Below are positions 8,723 to 17,173 of a DNA stretch of 44,060 nt, piece after piece. The position numbers and the translations under genes were made by a program. The stretch comes from Acetobacteraceae bacterium (GTDB lineage: Bacteria; Pseudomonadota; Alphaproteobacteria; Zavarziniales; Zavarziniaceae), in NCBI GenBank assembly GCA_947379865.1, contig CANCOY010000012.1:1-44060 (forward strand), in the 5' to 3' direction. The stretch's first letter is position 1. Every line of letters starts with the position of its first letter. A model generated the notes under the pieces. It was not told where the DNA came from and made no database searches. It saw nothing but the letters and a program-made list of their open reading frames with translations.

Positions 8723-9562
8723 ATGTCAGTCACAGCTGCTGCGGCCGTCGAAAAGTCGGCCCCCCCGGTTTTCCTGCCGCCCGTCTATCATGACCGGCAG
8801 TCCGCCTCTGGCGTCCAGCTGGAGATCAAGGACTTCTGCCTGTGGTACGGTCAGTCCCAGGCCCTGCACGACATCAATATCAATGTCCAGAAGGGCATGG
8901 TCACCGCCCTGATCGGGCCGTCGGGCTGTGGCAAGTCCACCCTGCTGCGCTCGCTCAACCGGATGAACGACCTCATCGACAACCTGCGCACCACGGGCCA
9001 GGTCACCCTCGAGGGAGAGCCGCTGTTCGGCAACAAGGTGGACGTCATCGCTTTGCGCAAGCGCATGGGCATGGTCTTCCAGAAGCCGAACCCGTTCCCC
9101 ATGACCATTGCCGAAAACGTGGTCTACCCGCTCAAGGTCGACGGCGTGACGGACAAGGCCCTGCTGCAGGAAGCGGTGGAAAAATCCCTGCGCGGTGCCG
9201 CTTTGTGGGACGAGGTGAAGGATCGCCTGAACCAGTCGGCCCTGGGCCTGTCTGGTGGCCAGCAGCAGCGCCTGTGCATTGCCCGCGCCATTGCCGGCAA
9301 TCCCGATGTGCTGCTGATGGACGAGCCCTGTTCGGCGCTGGACCCGATTGCCACGCTCAAGATCGAGGAGCTGATCGATGAGCTGAAGGGCAATTACACC
9401 ATCGTCATCGTGACCCACAACATGCAGCAGGCTGGCCGCGTGTCTGATAACACCGCCTTCATGTATCTGGGTCACCTGATCGAATACGGCGCCACAGACG
9501 TGCTGTTCACCACGCCGAAGGCTGCCAAGACCGAGGAATACATCACCGGCCGCTTCGGCTGA
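8723..9562 (+). CDS. pstB: Phosphate transport ATPase PstB
   Basis: ATP-binding subunit of the phosphate importer, 279 residues. Walker A is GPSGCGKST, the ABC signature is LSGGQQQR, Walker B is VLLMDEP followed by CSALDP, and the switch histidine lies in IVTHNMQQA. An N-terminal extension of about 30 residues precedes the ATPase domain. The start is supported by GAGGAG ten bases upstream. It is the last gene of the pst operon: phoU, which usually follows pstB, is not here, and the next gene lies on the other strand only 9 bases away. Confidence 0.96.
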   Translation: MSVTAAAAVEKSAPPVFLPPVYHDRQSASGVQLEIKDFCLWYGQSQALHDININVQKGMVTALIGPSGCGKSTLLRSLNRMNDLIDNLRTTGQVTLEGEPLFGNKVDVIALRKRMGMVFQKPNPFPMTIAENVVYPLKVDGVTDKALLQEAVEKSLRGAALWDEVKDRLNQSALGLSGGQQQRLCIARAIAGNPDVLLMDEPCSALDPIATLKIEELIDELKGNYTIVIVTHNMQQAGRVSDNTAFMYLGHLIEYGATDVLFTTPKAAKTEEYITGRFG

Positions 9563-9571
9563 GGCTCCGGC

Positions 9572-9958
9572 TCAGAATTTGCCGATCACCGCCTCGAGCT
9601 TGATCTTCAGGGTCGGGGTGGCGAAGGGCTTTACGATAAAACCGTTAACGCCGGCGGCGTTGGCGGCGACCACGTTGTCGGCGTTTGAATCGGCCGTCAT
9701 CATCATGAAGCGCGTCTGCGCGAAAGCGGGATTGGCCCTGACCTCCAGCAGCAGGGCATAGCCGCTCATGGGCTCCATGTTCCAGTCAGCAATCACCAGG
9801 CCATAGGGTCCGGCGTGCAGCCGGTCGAGCGCCGCCTCTCCGTCCTCCACCGCCTCGATACTGGTAAAGCCAAGCTGGCCCAGCTGGGTGGCGACAATCC
9901 TGCTCATGGTCCGGTAGTCATCGACGATCAGAATGGGCATTGCCATATCAACTGCCAT
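9572..9958 (-). CDS. Stand-alone CheY-like response regulator
   Basis: A 128-residue single receiver domain with no output domain. The expected residues are all present: acidic pair Asp13-Asp14, phosphoacceptor Asp58 in the segment VIADWNMEPMSG, Thr88 and Lys110 with the following Pro-Phe. The D-W-N-M-P-M-x-G pattern is typical of true CheY-type regulators that act by protein-protein contact, for instance on the flagellar motor or in a phosphorelay. GAGGCG lies eight bases before the chosen ATG; ATGs at codons 5 and 7 are also possible. No kinase is nearby. Its convergence on pstB may be coincidence; it is not a PhoB, since the DNA-binding domain is lacking. Confidence 0.88.
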   Translation of the reverse strand: MAVDMAMPILIVDDYRTMSRIVATQLGQLGFTSIEAVEDGEAALDRLHAGPYGLVIADWNMEPMSGYALLLEVRANPAFAQTRFMMMTADSNADNVVAANAAGVNGFIVKPFATPTLKIKLEAVIGKF

Positions 9959-10058
9959 GAAATGCGCCTCGCTTGCCTGCCTGTCGGCCCCGGAGAAAAA
10001 CCGGGAGGCACAGCTTCGTCGGGCAAGCTGAAAAAGCGGTTAATTACTGCCCGGAAGA

Positions 10059-10095
10059 CCAGATTGTCGGCAATAAGGCCAGATTGTCGGCAATA
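10059..10095. repeat. Two 17-bp direct repeats upstream of the MaoC gene
   Basis: CCAGATTGTCGGCAATA occurs at 10059-10075 and again at 10079-10095, a 20-base period. Each copy contains the near-palindrome TTGTCGGCAA. The pair sits 65 bases before the next start codon and could be a two-site operator or a simple local duplication. Confidence 0.75.
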
Positions 10096-10160
10096 GAGGG
10101 CGTGCTTGCCCCCTGCCGGGCTGCCCCGTAGAGTGCGGCGGGTTCCCTGAGAGGTGGCAT

Positions 10161-10598
10161 ATGTCCGATCTGCACGGTCTCTATCTTGAAGATCTGGCCA
10201 TTGGCCAGGCAGCCGTCTACACCAAGACAGTTGGTGAGGCCGATATCGTGCTCTATGCCGGGATTTCCGGCGACACGAACCCGGTTCATCTGGATGCCGA
10301 ATTTGCGGCCACGACCCCGTTCAAGCAGCGCATTGCCCATGGCATGCTCTCGGCCGGCTTCATCTCGGCCGTGATTGGCACCAAGCTGCCGGGGCCGGGC
10401 GCCATCTATCTTTCCCAGTCCCTGCGCTTCAAGGCGCCGGTGTGCATTGGCGACACGGTGGTGGCGCGGGCACAGATCTCGGCCATCGATCCGGCCCGTC
10501 GCCGCGTGACCATCACCACCACCTGCGAGGTACGTGGCAAGGTGGTGATTGATGGCGAGGCGGTGGTCATGGTCGACTCCCGCGGCACCGCGACCTGA
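10161..10598 (+). CDS. MaoC-family (R)-specific enoyl-CoA hydratase
   Basis: A 145-residue single hot-dog domain. The hydratase 2 motif is clear: YAGISGDTNPVHLD, then FKQRIAHGML, providing the catalytic Asp and His of PhaJ-type (R)-specific enoyl-CoA hydratases. Such enzymes hydrate trans-2-enoyl-CoA to (R)-3-hydroxyacyl-CoA and can link beta-oxidation to polyhydroxyalkanoate synthesis. GAGAGGTGG precedes the start at good spacing. No PHA synthase gene is in the window, so the PHA link is only a family-level inference; other MaoC relatives work in fatty-acid or branched-chain pathways. A short gap separates it from ribF on the same strand. Confidence 0.88.
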   Translation: MSDLHGLYLEDLAIGQAAVYTKTVGEADIVLYAGISGDTNPVHLDAEFAATTPFKQRIAHGMLSAGFISAVIGTKLPGPGAIYLSQSLRFKAPVCIGDTVVARAQISAIDPARRRVTITTTCEVRGKVVIDGEAVVMVDSRGTAT

Positions 10599-10633
10599 TT
10601 TTCCCTTATTCGAGCCATGGCCCATCTCCCTCA

Positions 10634-11641
10634 ATGACTTCACCCAAGCTGATTGAAGAGGCCGGCCCCGCGTCCGCCCGGCCGCCTGCCCGGATCCTGC
10701 GTTCCCTCGACGGCCTTGAGCCAGCCCTGAAGGGGGCGGTGGTGGCGCTTGGCAATTTTGATGGCGTCCACAAGGGCCATCAGGCGGTCATTGCGGCGGC
10801 CCGGACCCAGGCTGATGCCCTGGGCGTGCCCCTGGGGGTGCTCAGCTTCGAGCCGCACCCCCGCGCCTATTTCAACCCCACCCTGCCAGAATTCCGCCTG
10901 ACGCCGCTCGCCGCCAAGGCCCGCGCGCTGGGCCGGGTGGGGGCTGATTTCATTGCGGCCCTGCCGTTTGACGCAGCCATGGCTGGCATGCAGGCCGAGT
11001 CCTTTGTGACGGACATCCTTATGGGTGCCCTGGGCATTGCCCATGTGGTGATCGGCTTTGACTTCTGCTTTGGCCAGGGGCGTGCGGGCAATGGCCAGCT
11101 GCTAGCCCGGATGGGCAAGGCAGAGGGCTTTGGCCTGACCATTGTCGAGGCGGTTTCCCACGACGGCGAGGTCTATTCCTCCACCCTGATCCGCAGCCTG
11201 CTGGTGGAGGGCAAGCCGCGTCAGGCCGCCCGCCTGATGGGCCATTGGTGGCATATCGAGGGGCCGGTGCTGCCGGGCGACCAGCGCGGCCGCACCATCG
11301 GTTTTCCCACCGCCAACATCGCGCTGGAGGGCTATCTGCATCCAGCCCTGGGCGTCTATGCGGTGCGGGTCGAGCTTGATGGCGTCATCCACGGCGGCGT
11401 CGCCAATTTTGGCAAGCGCCCCACCTTCGACAAGAAGGACGCCCTGCTTGAGGTCCATCTGTTTGATTTCGCAGGCGATCTCTATGGCCGTGTGCCGGTG
11501 GTCACCTTTGTCGAGTTCCTGCGGGCCGAGCGCAAGTTCAATGGTCTGGAGGAGCTGAAGGCCCAGATCGCCGCCGACAGCGCCCGGGCGCGCGAAATCC
11601 TGGCCGACCCTGCTTTTGCCCTGGCGGACCCGGCAACCTGA
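10634..11641 (+). CDS. ribF: Bifunctional riboflavin kinase / FAD synthetase RibF
   Basis: Converts riboflavin to FMN and then FAD, 335 residues. The N-terminal nucleotidyltransferase domain has GNFDGVHKGHQAV, the HxGH-like motif, and the SSTLIRSLL segment. The C-terminal kinase domain has GDQRGRTIGFPTANI and GVYAVRVELDG. Length and domain order are normal for bacterial RibF. The first 40 residues are a non-conserved extension, so translation may begin slightly later, though no better start is seen. It stands upstream of ileS and lspA, an order common in proteobacteria. Confidence 0.95.
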   Translation: MTSPKLIEEAGPASARPPARILRSLDGLEPALKGAVVALGNFDGVHKGHQAVIAAARTQADALGVPLGVLSFEPHPRAYFNPTLPEFRLTPLAAKARALGRVGADFIAALPFDAAMAGMQAESFVTDILMGALGIAHVVIGFDFCFGQGRAGNGQLLARMGKAEGFGLTIVEAVSHDGEVYSSTLIRSLLVEGKPRQAARLMGHWWHIEGPVLPGDQRGRTIGFPTANIALEGYLHPALGVYAVRVELDGVIHGGVANFGKRPTFDKKDALLEVHLFDFAGDLYGRVPVVTFVEFLRAERKFNGLEELKAQIAADSARAREILADPAFALADPAT

Positions 11642-11656
11642 AAGGACAGGTCCCGC

Positions 11657-11679
11657 CTGCCCCACTGGACGGGGCAGGG
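11657..11679 (+). terminator. Possible hairpin after ribF
   Basis: Perfect 8-bp inverted repeat CCTGCCCC / GGGGCAGG with a 7-base loop, 16 bases after the ribF stop. No T-run follows, so it is a weak candidate for termination or attenuation between ribF and ileS. A second small stem (TCCGCC / GGCGGA at 11731-11745) is closer to ileS. Confidence 0.35.
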
Positions 11680-11778
11680 GCGGCTTGGTACATGAAGCCC
11701 TTGATGTTTGCCGGGCCTGATGCCCCGTAATCCGCCCTTGGCGGACCCTGCACCCCTTGCGGAGAAAGACCGTCGGCC

Positions 11779-14616
11779 ATGACCGCGGACTACAAGGCAA
11801 CCCTCTTCCTTCCCGAGACCGCCTTCCCCATGAAGGCGGGCCTGCCCAAGCGCGAGCCGGAAATTCTGGCACGCTGGGCCGAGATGGACCTCTATGCCCG
11901 CCTGCGCGCCGATGCCGCCGGCCGGACCAAGTTCGTCCTGCACGATGGCCCGCCCTATGCCAATGGCAACATCCATAATGGCACGGCGCTCAACAAGATC
12001 CTGAAGGACGTCATCAACCGCTCGCAGCAGATGATGGGGCGTGATGCCAATTATGTCCCCGGCTGGGACTGCCATGGCCTGCCCATCGAGTGGAAGGTGG
12101 AGGAACGCTATCGTGCCGAGGGCCGCGACAAGGCGTCGGTGCCCATCGTCGAGTTCCGCGCCGAATGCCGCGCCTTTGCCGAGCACTGGCTTGGCATCCA
12201 GCGCGAGGAGTTCAAGCGCCTCGGCGTGATCGGTCGTTGGGACAAGCCCTATACCACCATGTCCTATCCGGCTGAGGCCCAGATCGTGCGGGAGTGCCTG
12301 TCATTCCTAATGAACGGCAGCCTCTACAAGGGCTCCAAGCCCGTGATGTGGTCGGTGGTGGAAGAGACCGCTTTGGCCGAGGCCGAGATCGAATATCACG
12401 ACCACACGTCGACCACGATCTTCGTGCGCTTTCCGGTCACCTCCACCAGTGGCCCCGCTGCCGGCGCCCATGTGGTGATCTGGACGACGACGCCCTGGAC
12501 CATGCCGGGCAACCGCGCCATCGCCTTTGCCGAAGGGGCCGTGTACCAGCGCGTGCGCGTCACCGCCGTTGCCGAAGGCGCCACGGCTGCCGCCGGGGAT
12601 GAACTGATTCTGGCCGCCCCGCTGGTGGCCTCCACTCTGGCTGCGGCCAGCGTGACCGGGCATGAGGTTCTGGCGGAATTCACCGGCGCCGACCTTGCCG
12701 GAACGCTGGCGGCCCACCCCCTGGCCGGGCAGGGCTATGACTTCGAGGTGCCGTTGCTGGCCGGCGATTTCGTGACCATGGATACGGGCACGGGCTTTGT
12801 GCACATTGCGCCCGGCCATGGTGCCGACGACTTTGAGCTGGGCATGGCCCACCGCATCCCCGTGCCCGAAACGGTCGGGCCGGATGGTGTCTATTTCGAC
12901 CATGTGCCCCTGTTTGCCGGCAAGCGCGTGCTGAAGGTTGACGGGGCGAGAGGCGATGCCGATGGTGCCGTCATTGGCGCCCTGGTGGCTGCCGGCCGCC
13001 TGCTGGCCAAGGGCCGGCTGGTGCACTCCTACCCCCATTCCTGGCGCTCCAAGGCGCCGCTGATCTTCCGCAACACGCCCCAATGGTTCATCTCCATGGA
13101 GACCACGGGCCTGCGGGCGACGGCGCTGGCCGAGATCGACAAGACCCGTTTCGTGCCCCCACAGGGACGTAACCGTATCCATTCCATGGTGGCCAGCCGG
13201 CCCGACTGGCTGGTATCCCGCCAGCGGGCCTGGGGCGTGCCGATCACGGTGTTCGTCGACCGCGCCACTGGCCAGCCGCTGCGCGATGAGGCGGTCAACG
13301 CCCGTATCATCGCCGCCGTCGAGGCCGAGGGGGCGGACGCCTGGTTTGCCAGCGATCCCGCGCGGTTCCTGGCGCCTGACCATGACCCTGCCAGTTACGA
13401 GCGGGTGGATGACATTCTCGACGTGTGGTTCGATAGCGGCTCAACCCATGCCTTCCTGCTGGAAAAGGATGAGACCCTGGCCTGGCCGGCCGATCTTTAC
13501 CTTGAAGGGTCGGACCAGCATCGCGGCTGGTTCCAGTCCTCCCTGCTGGAGAGTTGCGGCACCCGTGGCCAGGCCCCCTTCAAGGCCATCCTGACCCACG
13601 GGTTCGTGATGGACGGCGAGGGCCGCAAGATGTCCAAGTCGCTGGGCAACACCGTTGGCCCCGACAAGGTGGCCGAACAATATGGCATCGACATTCTGCG
13701 CCTGTGGGCGGCGGCGTCGGACTATTCCGAGGATCTGCGTCTTTCGCCCGAGATCCTGAAGAACACGGCCGATGCCTATCGCCGGCTGCGCAATACCATC
13801 CGCTTCCTGCTGGGCACGCTTGAGGGGTTCGACGAGTCCGAGCGCCTGCCGGTAGAGGAGATGCCGGAGCTTGAGCGCTGGGTGCTGCACCGGGTGGCTG
13901 AAATCGATGCCGAGGTGCGCAGCGCCTTCAACGGCTTTGAATTCCACCGTGGCTTTTCGGCCCTGTTCAATTTCTGCACGGTTGATCTGTCGGCGGTCTA
14001 TCTCGATATCCGCAAGGACACGCTGTACTGCGACCCGGTGGGCAGCCTGCGCCGCCGGGCCGCCCGCACCGTCCTCGACATCCTGTTCGGCGCGATCACG
14101 GCCTGGCTCGCCCCCATCCTGTGCTTCACCATGGAAGAGGCCTGGACCAGCCGCTTTGGCGAGGCGGCGGACAGCGTGCATCTGCGCCAGTTCCCGGACA
14201 TCCCGGCGACATGGGTGGATCCGGCGCTGGGCGCCCGCTGGCACACCGTGCGCGAGGTGCGCCGTGTGGTCACAGGTGCCCTTGAGGTGGAGCGGCGCGA
14301 GAAGCGCATCGGCGCCAGCCTGCAGGCGCAGCCGACCATCTGGTTCGAGGATGCGGCCCTGGCCGCAGTGGTGGACGGGGTTGATTTCGCCGAACTCGCC
14401 ATTACATCGGGGATCAGCATTGCCACGGGGCCAGCGCCTGAAGGGGCGTTCCGCCTTGAGGATGTGGCCGGTGTTGCGGTCACCCCCGGCCTTGCCGAGG
14501 GCGAGAAGTGCGGCCGGTGCTGGATGATTCTGCCGGAGGTTGGGCATCAGGTGCACCGTAACGACCTGTGCAAGCGCTGCGATGACGCGGTTGGCCCGGC
14601 CGTTCATGTCGCCTGA
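11779..14616 (+). CDS. ileS: Isoleucyl-tRNA synthetase IleRS
   Basis: Class I aminoacyl-tRNA synthetase that charges tRNA-Ile, 945 residues, full length. The second active-site signature is normal (GRKMSKSLGN), the editing domain is present, with WTTTPWTMPGN and the MDTGTGFVHIAPGHG block, and the C-terminal zinc finger is intact (CGRCW then CKRC). Other conserved blocks include YVPGWDCHGLPIEWKVEE and WFDSGSTHAF. The first signature, usually HIGH, reads H66-N-G-T69 in YANGNIHNGTALN. The gene overlaps lspA by 11 bases. Everything else argues for a working housekeeping enzyme. Confidence 0.97.
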   Translation: MTADYKATLFLPETAFPMKAGLPKREPEILARWAEMDLYARLRADAAGRTKFVLHDGPPYANGNIHNGTALNKILKDVINRSQQMMGRDANYVPGWDCHGLPIEWKVEERYRAEGRDKASVPIVEFRAECRAFAEHWLGIQREEFKRLGVIGRWDKPYTTMSYPAEAQIVRECLSFLMNGSLYKGSKPVMWSVVEETALAEAEIEYHDHTSTTIFVRFPVTSTSGPAAGAHVVIWTTTPWTMPGNRAIAFAEGAVYQRVRVTAVAEGATAAAGDELILAAPLVASTLAAASVTGHEVLAEFTGADLAGTLAAHPLAGQGYDFEVPLLAGDFVTMDTGTGFVHIAPGHGADDFELGMAHRIPVPETVGPDGVYFDHVPLFAGKRVLKVDGARGDADGAVIGALVAAGRLLAKGRLVHSYPHSWRSKAPLIFRNTPQWFISMETTGLRATALAEIDKTRFVPPQGRNRIHSMVASRPDWLVSRQRAWGVPITVFVDRATGQPLRDEAVNARIIAAVEAEGADAWFASDPARFLAPDHDPASYERVDDILDVWFDSGSTHAFLLEKDETLAWPADLYLEGSDQHRGWFQSSLLESCGTRGQAPFKAILTHGFVMDGEGRKMSKSLGNTVGPDKVAEQYGIDILRLWAAASDYSEDLRLSPEILKNTADAYRRLRNTIRFLLGTLEGFDESERLPVEEMPELERWVLHRVAEIDAEVRSAFNGFEFHRGFSALFNFCTVDLSAVYLDIRKDTLYCDPVGSLRRRAARTVLDILFGAITAWLAPILCFTMEEAWTSRFGEAADSVHLRQFPDIPATWVDPALGARWHTVREVRRVVTGALEVERREKRIGASLQAQPTIWFEDAALAAVVDGVDFAELAITSGISIATGPAPEGAFRLEDVAGVAVTPGLAEGEKCGRCWMILPEVGHQVHRNDLCKRCDDAVGPAVHVA

Positions 14617-15157
14617 CGAGACAAGGCTGGCCGACAAGCCGGTGATCGCCGGCAAGCCGGATCTGGCGCGCTGGCGCCGGGTGGTCATTTTTGTCAGCAG
14701 CCTGGTGCTGGGGCTGGCGGTGCTGCAGATCGACCGTCTGGTGAAGGTCGCTCTGGTCAACCGCTTTGTGGTTGAGCGCGAACCCTGGCCGGTTGAGGTG
14801 ACTTCGTACTTCAACCTCGTCATGGTGTGGAACAGGGGAATCAGCTTTGGCCTCTTCCAGAGCGAAGAGACTGGGCGCTGGCTTCTGGTTGGCCTGGCCG
14901 GCCTTGTCTCGCTGGCGCTGGTGGTCTGGATCTGGCGCGCGGCGAACCTGTGGGTAGGGGCCGCCCTTGGCCTTGTTCTGGGTGGCGCCATCGGCAATGC
15001 CTGGGACCGCTTCCTGTGGGGCGGCGTTGCAGACTTCTTTGATGCCCATGCTTTCGGGTATCATTTCTGGGCGTTCAACATTGCCGACGTGGGGATCAGT
15101 GTTGGTGTCACCATGCTGGTTCTGGACAGTCTTTTTGCGCGGGGCCGAGCGGCCTAG
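14606..15157 (+). CDS. lspA: Lipoprotein signal peptidase LspA
   Basis: Inner-membrane aspartyl peptidase that removes signal peptides from prolipoproteins, 183 residues, with four predicted membrane helices. Conserved blocks are FNLVMVWNRGISFG (replacing the usual N-x-G-x-(A/S)-F-G), GGAIGNAWDRFLWGGVADFF, and FWAFNIADVGISVG, which hold the two catalytic aspartates (in VADFF and NIAD). The ATG at 14606 overlaps the end of ileS, which suggests translational coupling. Its likely substrate, a lipoprotein, is encoded immediately downstream. Confidence 0.94.
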   Translation: MSPDETRLADKPVIAGKPDLARWRRVVIFVSSLVLGLAVLQIDRLVKVALVNRFVVEREPWPVEVTSYFNLVMVWNRGISFGLFQSEETGRWLLVGLAGLVSLALVVWIWRAANLWVGAALGLVLGGAIGNAWDRFLWGGVADFFDAHAFGYHFWAFNIADVGISVGVTMLVLDSLFARGRAA

Positions 15158-15166
15158 GGGTTAGCC

Positions 15167-15760
15167 ATGGTCAAGACACGCGTTGTTCTCTCTTTCGTCG
15201 TGCTGGCGCTGGCCGCCAGCCTTGGCGGTTGCGGTTCCCTCAAGTCAGCCATCGGCATCGGCAAGGAGGGGCCTGACGAATTCACCGTCGTGGCCAAGCA
15301 GCCGCTGATCATTCCGCCCGACTACACCCTGCGTCCGCCCGAGCCGGGTGCGCCCAACGCCCAGGAAGTCTCGCCGGCCACCACGGCCTCGACGGCCATC
15401 TTTGGCAACAACATTGTCGGCACCACCGAAGAAGGCGTGCCGGCCCCCGTTGGCATGGGTGGCAGCCAGCCGCCGTCGTCTGGCGAGAGTGCCATTCTGG
15501 CTGCCGCCAAGGCCCAGAATGCCAATCCCAGGATCCGCGCCGTGGTCAACCGCGAGACGGCGGCGATTGCCGAAAAATCCCAGAGCCTGACAGACGATAT
15601 CCTGTTCTGGCGCGATCCGCAGAGCCCCGACGTGGTTCTTGACGCCGAGAAGGAAGCCCAGCGCCTGCGCGAGAATGCCGCGGCGGGTCGGCCTGCCAAT
15701 GCCGGCACCGTGCCCCAGATCAAGCGCACAACCCGTGGACTGCTCGAAGGCATATTCTGA
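15167..15760 (+). CDS. DUF3035 / BamF-like outer-membrane lipoprotein
   Basis: A 197-residue lipoprotein: signal peptide with lipobox L19-G-G-C22, then the DUF3035 pattern PDEFTVVAKQPLIIPPDYTL followed by RPPEPG, and a low-complexity middle region. DUF3035 (PF11233) is the family to which the alphaproteobacterial BAM-complex subunit BamF belongs, so a role in outer-membrane protein assembly is the family-based guess. Starts nine bases after lspA and overlaps the first M16 gene by one base (TGATG). That placement is usual in alphaproteobacteria and fits a shared envelope-biogenesis operon. Confidence 0.85.
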   Translation: MVKTRVVLSFVVLALAASLGGCGSLKSAIGIGKEGPDEFTVVAKQPLIIPPDYTLRPPEPGAPNAQEVSPATTASTAIFGNNIVGTTEEGVPAPVGMGGSQPPSSGESAILAAAKAQNANPRIRAVVNRETAAIAEKSQSLTDDILFWRDPQSPDVVLDAEKEAQRLRENAAAGRPANAGTVPQIKRTTRGLLEGIF

Positions 15761-17169
15761 TGGCTGAAAACTGCGGGGTCGTGCGCCACAGCTTGACCGG
15801 GCGCCGCCTCGCCGCGTCCATCGCCCTCCTCGTGCTGCCCGTGATGGGCGGCATGGCCGCCGCCCGGGCCGATGAGGCGGCGGCGCTGCCGGTGGCCGAC
15901 GCCATTGTGCGGCCCACCACCTTCACCCTCGACAATGGTCTTGAGATCGTCGTGATCGAGGATCACCGGGCGCCCATCGTTACCCACATGGTCTGGTACC
16001 GCACCGGTGCCGCCGATGACCCCCAGGGCAAGTCTGGCATCGCCCATTTCTTTGAGCATCTGATGTTCAAGGGCACCAAGAAGGTCCCGGCCGGTGAGTT
16101 CGACCGCCTGCTGTCGCAGAACGGTGGTCGCGGCAACGCCTTCACCACCCATGATTACACGGCCTATTACCAGGACGTGGCCGCCGACCGGCTGGATCTG
16201 GTGATGCGGCTTGAGGCCGACCGCATGGCCAATCTGGCCATGGACGCGGGCCAGGTTGATCCCGAGCGCCAGGTCATCCTCGAAGAACGCCGCATGCGGA
16301 CAGACAACCAGCCCTCCGGCCAGTTTGCCGAGCAGATGTCGGCCGCCCAGTTCCTCTCGCATCCCTATCGTCTGCCCGTGATCGGCTGGGCGCAGGAAAT
16401 CGCAGGCCTCACCCAGGCTGATGCCGAGGCCTATTACACCACCCATTATGCGCCCAACAATGCGATCCTGGTGGTTGCCGGCGACGTGAAGCCGCAAGAG
16501 GTGCTGAAGCTGGCGCGCCGGCATTATGGCGTGCTGGCAAAGCGCACCCTGGCGCCACGCAAATGGGTGGAAGAAGCCCCCCAGCGGGCCGCCCGACAGG
16601 TTGTCATGCAGGACGCCCGGGTGCGCGAGCCCAGCTGGGCCCGTGTGTGGACGGCGCCTGGCTATATCTGGGGCGACACCGCCCGGGCGCCGGCGCTTGA
16701 TGTGCTCTCCAGCATCCTTGGGGGAGGGGCGACCAGCCGCCTGCACCGTGCCCTCGTGGTGGATCAGGGCCTGGCAGCCAGTGCGGGTGCCGCCTATAGC
16801 GGGGACGACCGGGGGCCGGCGACGTTCCAGGTCTATGCCTCGCCACGCAACGGCCACAGCCTTGCCGAGGTCGCGGCCGCCATGGAAAAGGAAATCGCCC
16901 GTGTCATCGCCGATGGCGTGACCGAGGAAGAACTGGCCCGCGCCAAGCGCAGCCTGATCGCCGATCTGATCTATGCCCGGGACGACCATGATACCATCGC
17001 GCGCATGTTTGGCGCCGGCCTTGCCACCGGGCTGACGGTCGACCAGATCCTCGACTGGCCGCGCCAGATCGCCGCCGTGGATGCGGCCGCCGTCAAGGCT
17101 GCGGCTGCCGCCGTGCTGATCCCCGAACATTCGGTGACCGGTATTCTTGAACCGAAACCGGCGAGCTGA
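15760..17169 (+). CDS. M16 zinc metallopeptidase, catalytic member
   Basis: A 469-residue secreted or periplasmic peptidase of the pitrilysin/M16B type. After a signal sequence (about residues 1-37) comes the inverted zinc motif H96-F-F-E99-H100 in GIAHFFEHLMFKGT, with the third ligand expected in VILEERRMR. The GGRGNAFTTHDYTAYYQ segment follows the active site as in other family members. M16B enzymes act as heterodimers of one active and one inactive subunit and degrade peptides in a closed chamber; the next gene encodes a matching inactive partner. Sits in the lspA-bamF operon. Confidence 0.92.
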   Translation: MAENCGVVRHSLTGRRLAASIALLVLPVMGGMAAARADEAAALPVADAIVRPTTFTLDNGLEIVVIEDHRAPIVTHMVWYRTGAADDPQGKSGIAHFFEHLMFKGTKKVPAGEFDRLLSQNGGRGNAFTTHDYTAYYQDVAADRLDLVMRLEADRMANLAMDAGQVDPERQVILEERRMRTDNQPSGQFAEQMSAAQFLSHPYRLPVIGWAQEIAGLTQADAEAYYTTHYAPNNAILVVAGDVKPQEVLKLARRHYGVLAKRTLAPRKWVEEAPQRAARQVVMQDARVREPSWARVWTAPGYIWGDTARAPALDVLSSILGGGATSRLHRALVVDQGLAASAGAAYSGDDRGPATFQVYASPRNGHSLAEVAAAMEKEIARVIADGVTEEELARAKRSLIADLIYARDDHDTIARMFGAGLATGLTVDQILDWPRQIAAVDAAAVKAAAAAVLIPEHSVTGILEPKPAS

Positions 17170-17173
17170 GCCC

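Noticed and set aside
9558..9578. Small CTGAG...CTCAG stem between pstB and the receiver gene as a bidirectional terminator
   Set aside because: Only five base pairs with no T-run; too weak to call.
9572..9958. The receiver gene as phoB
   Set aside because: It lacks the C-terminal winged-helix domain and shows CheY-type sequence around the phosphorylated Asp.
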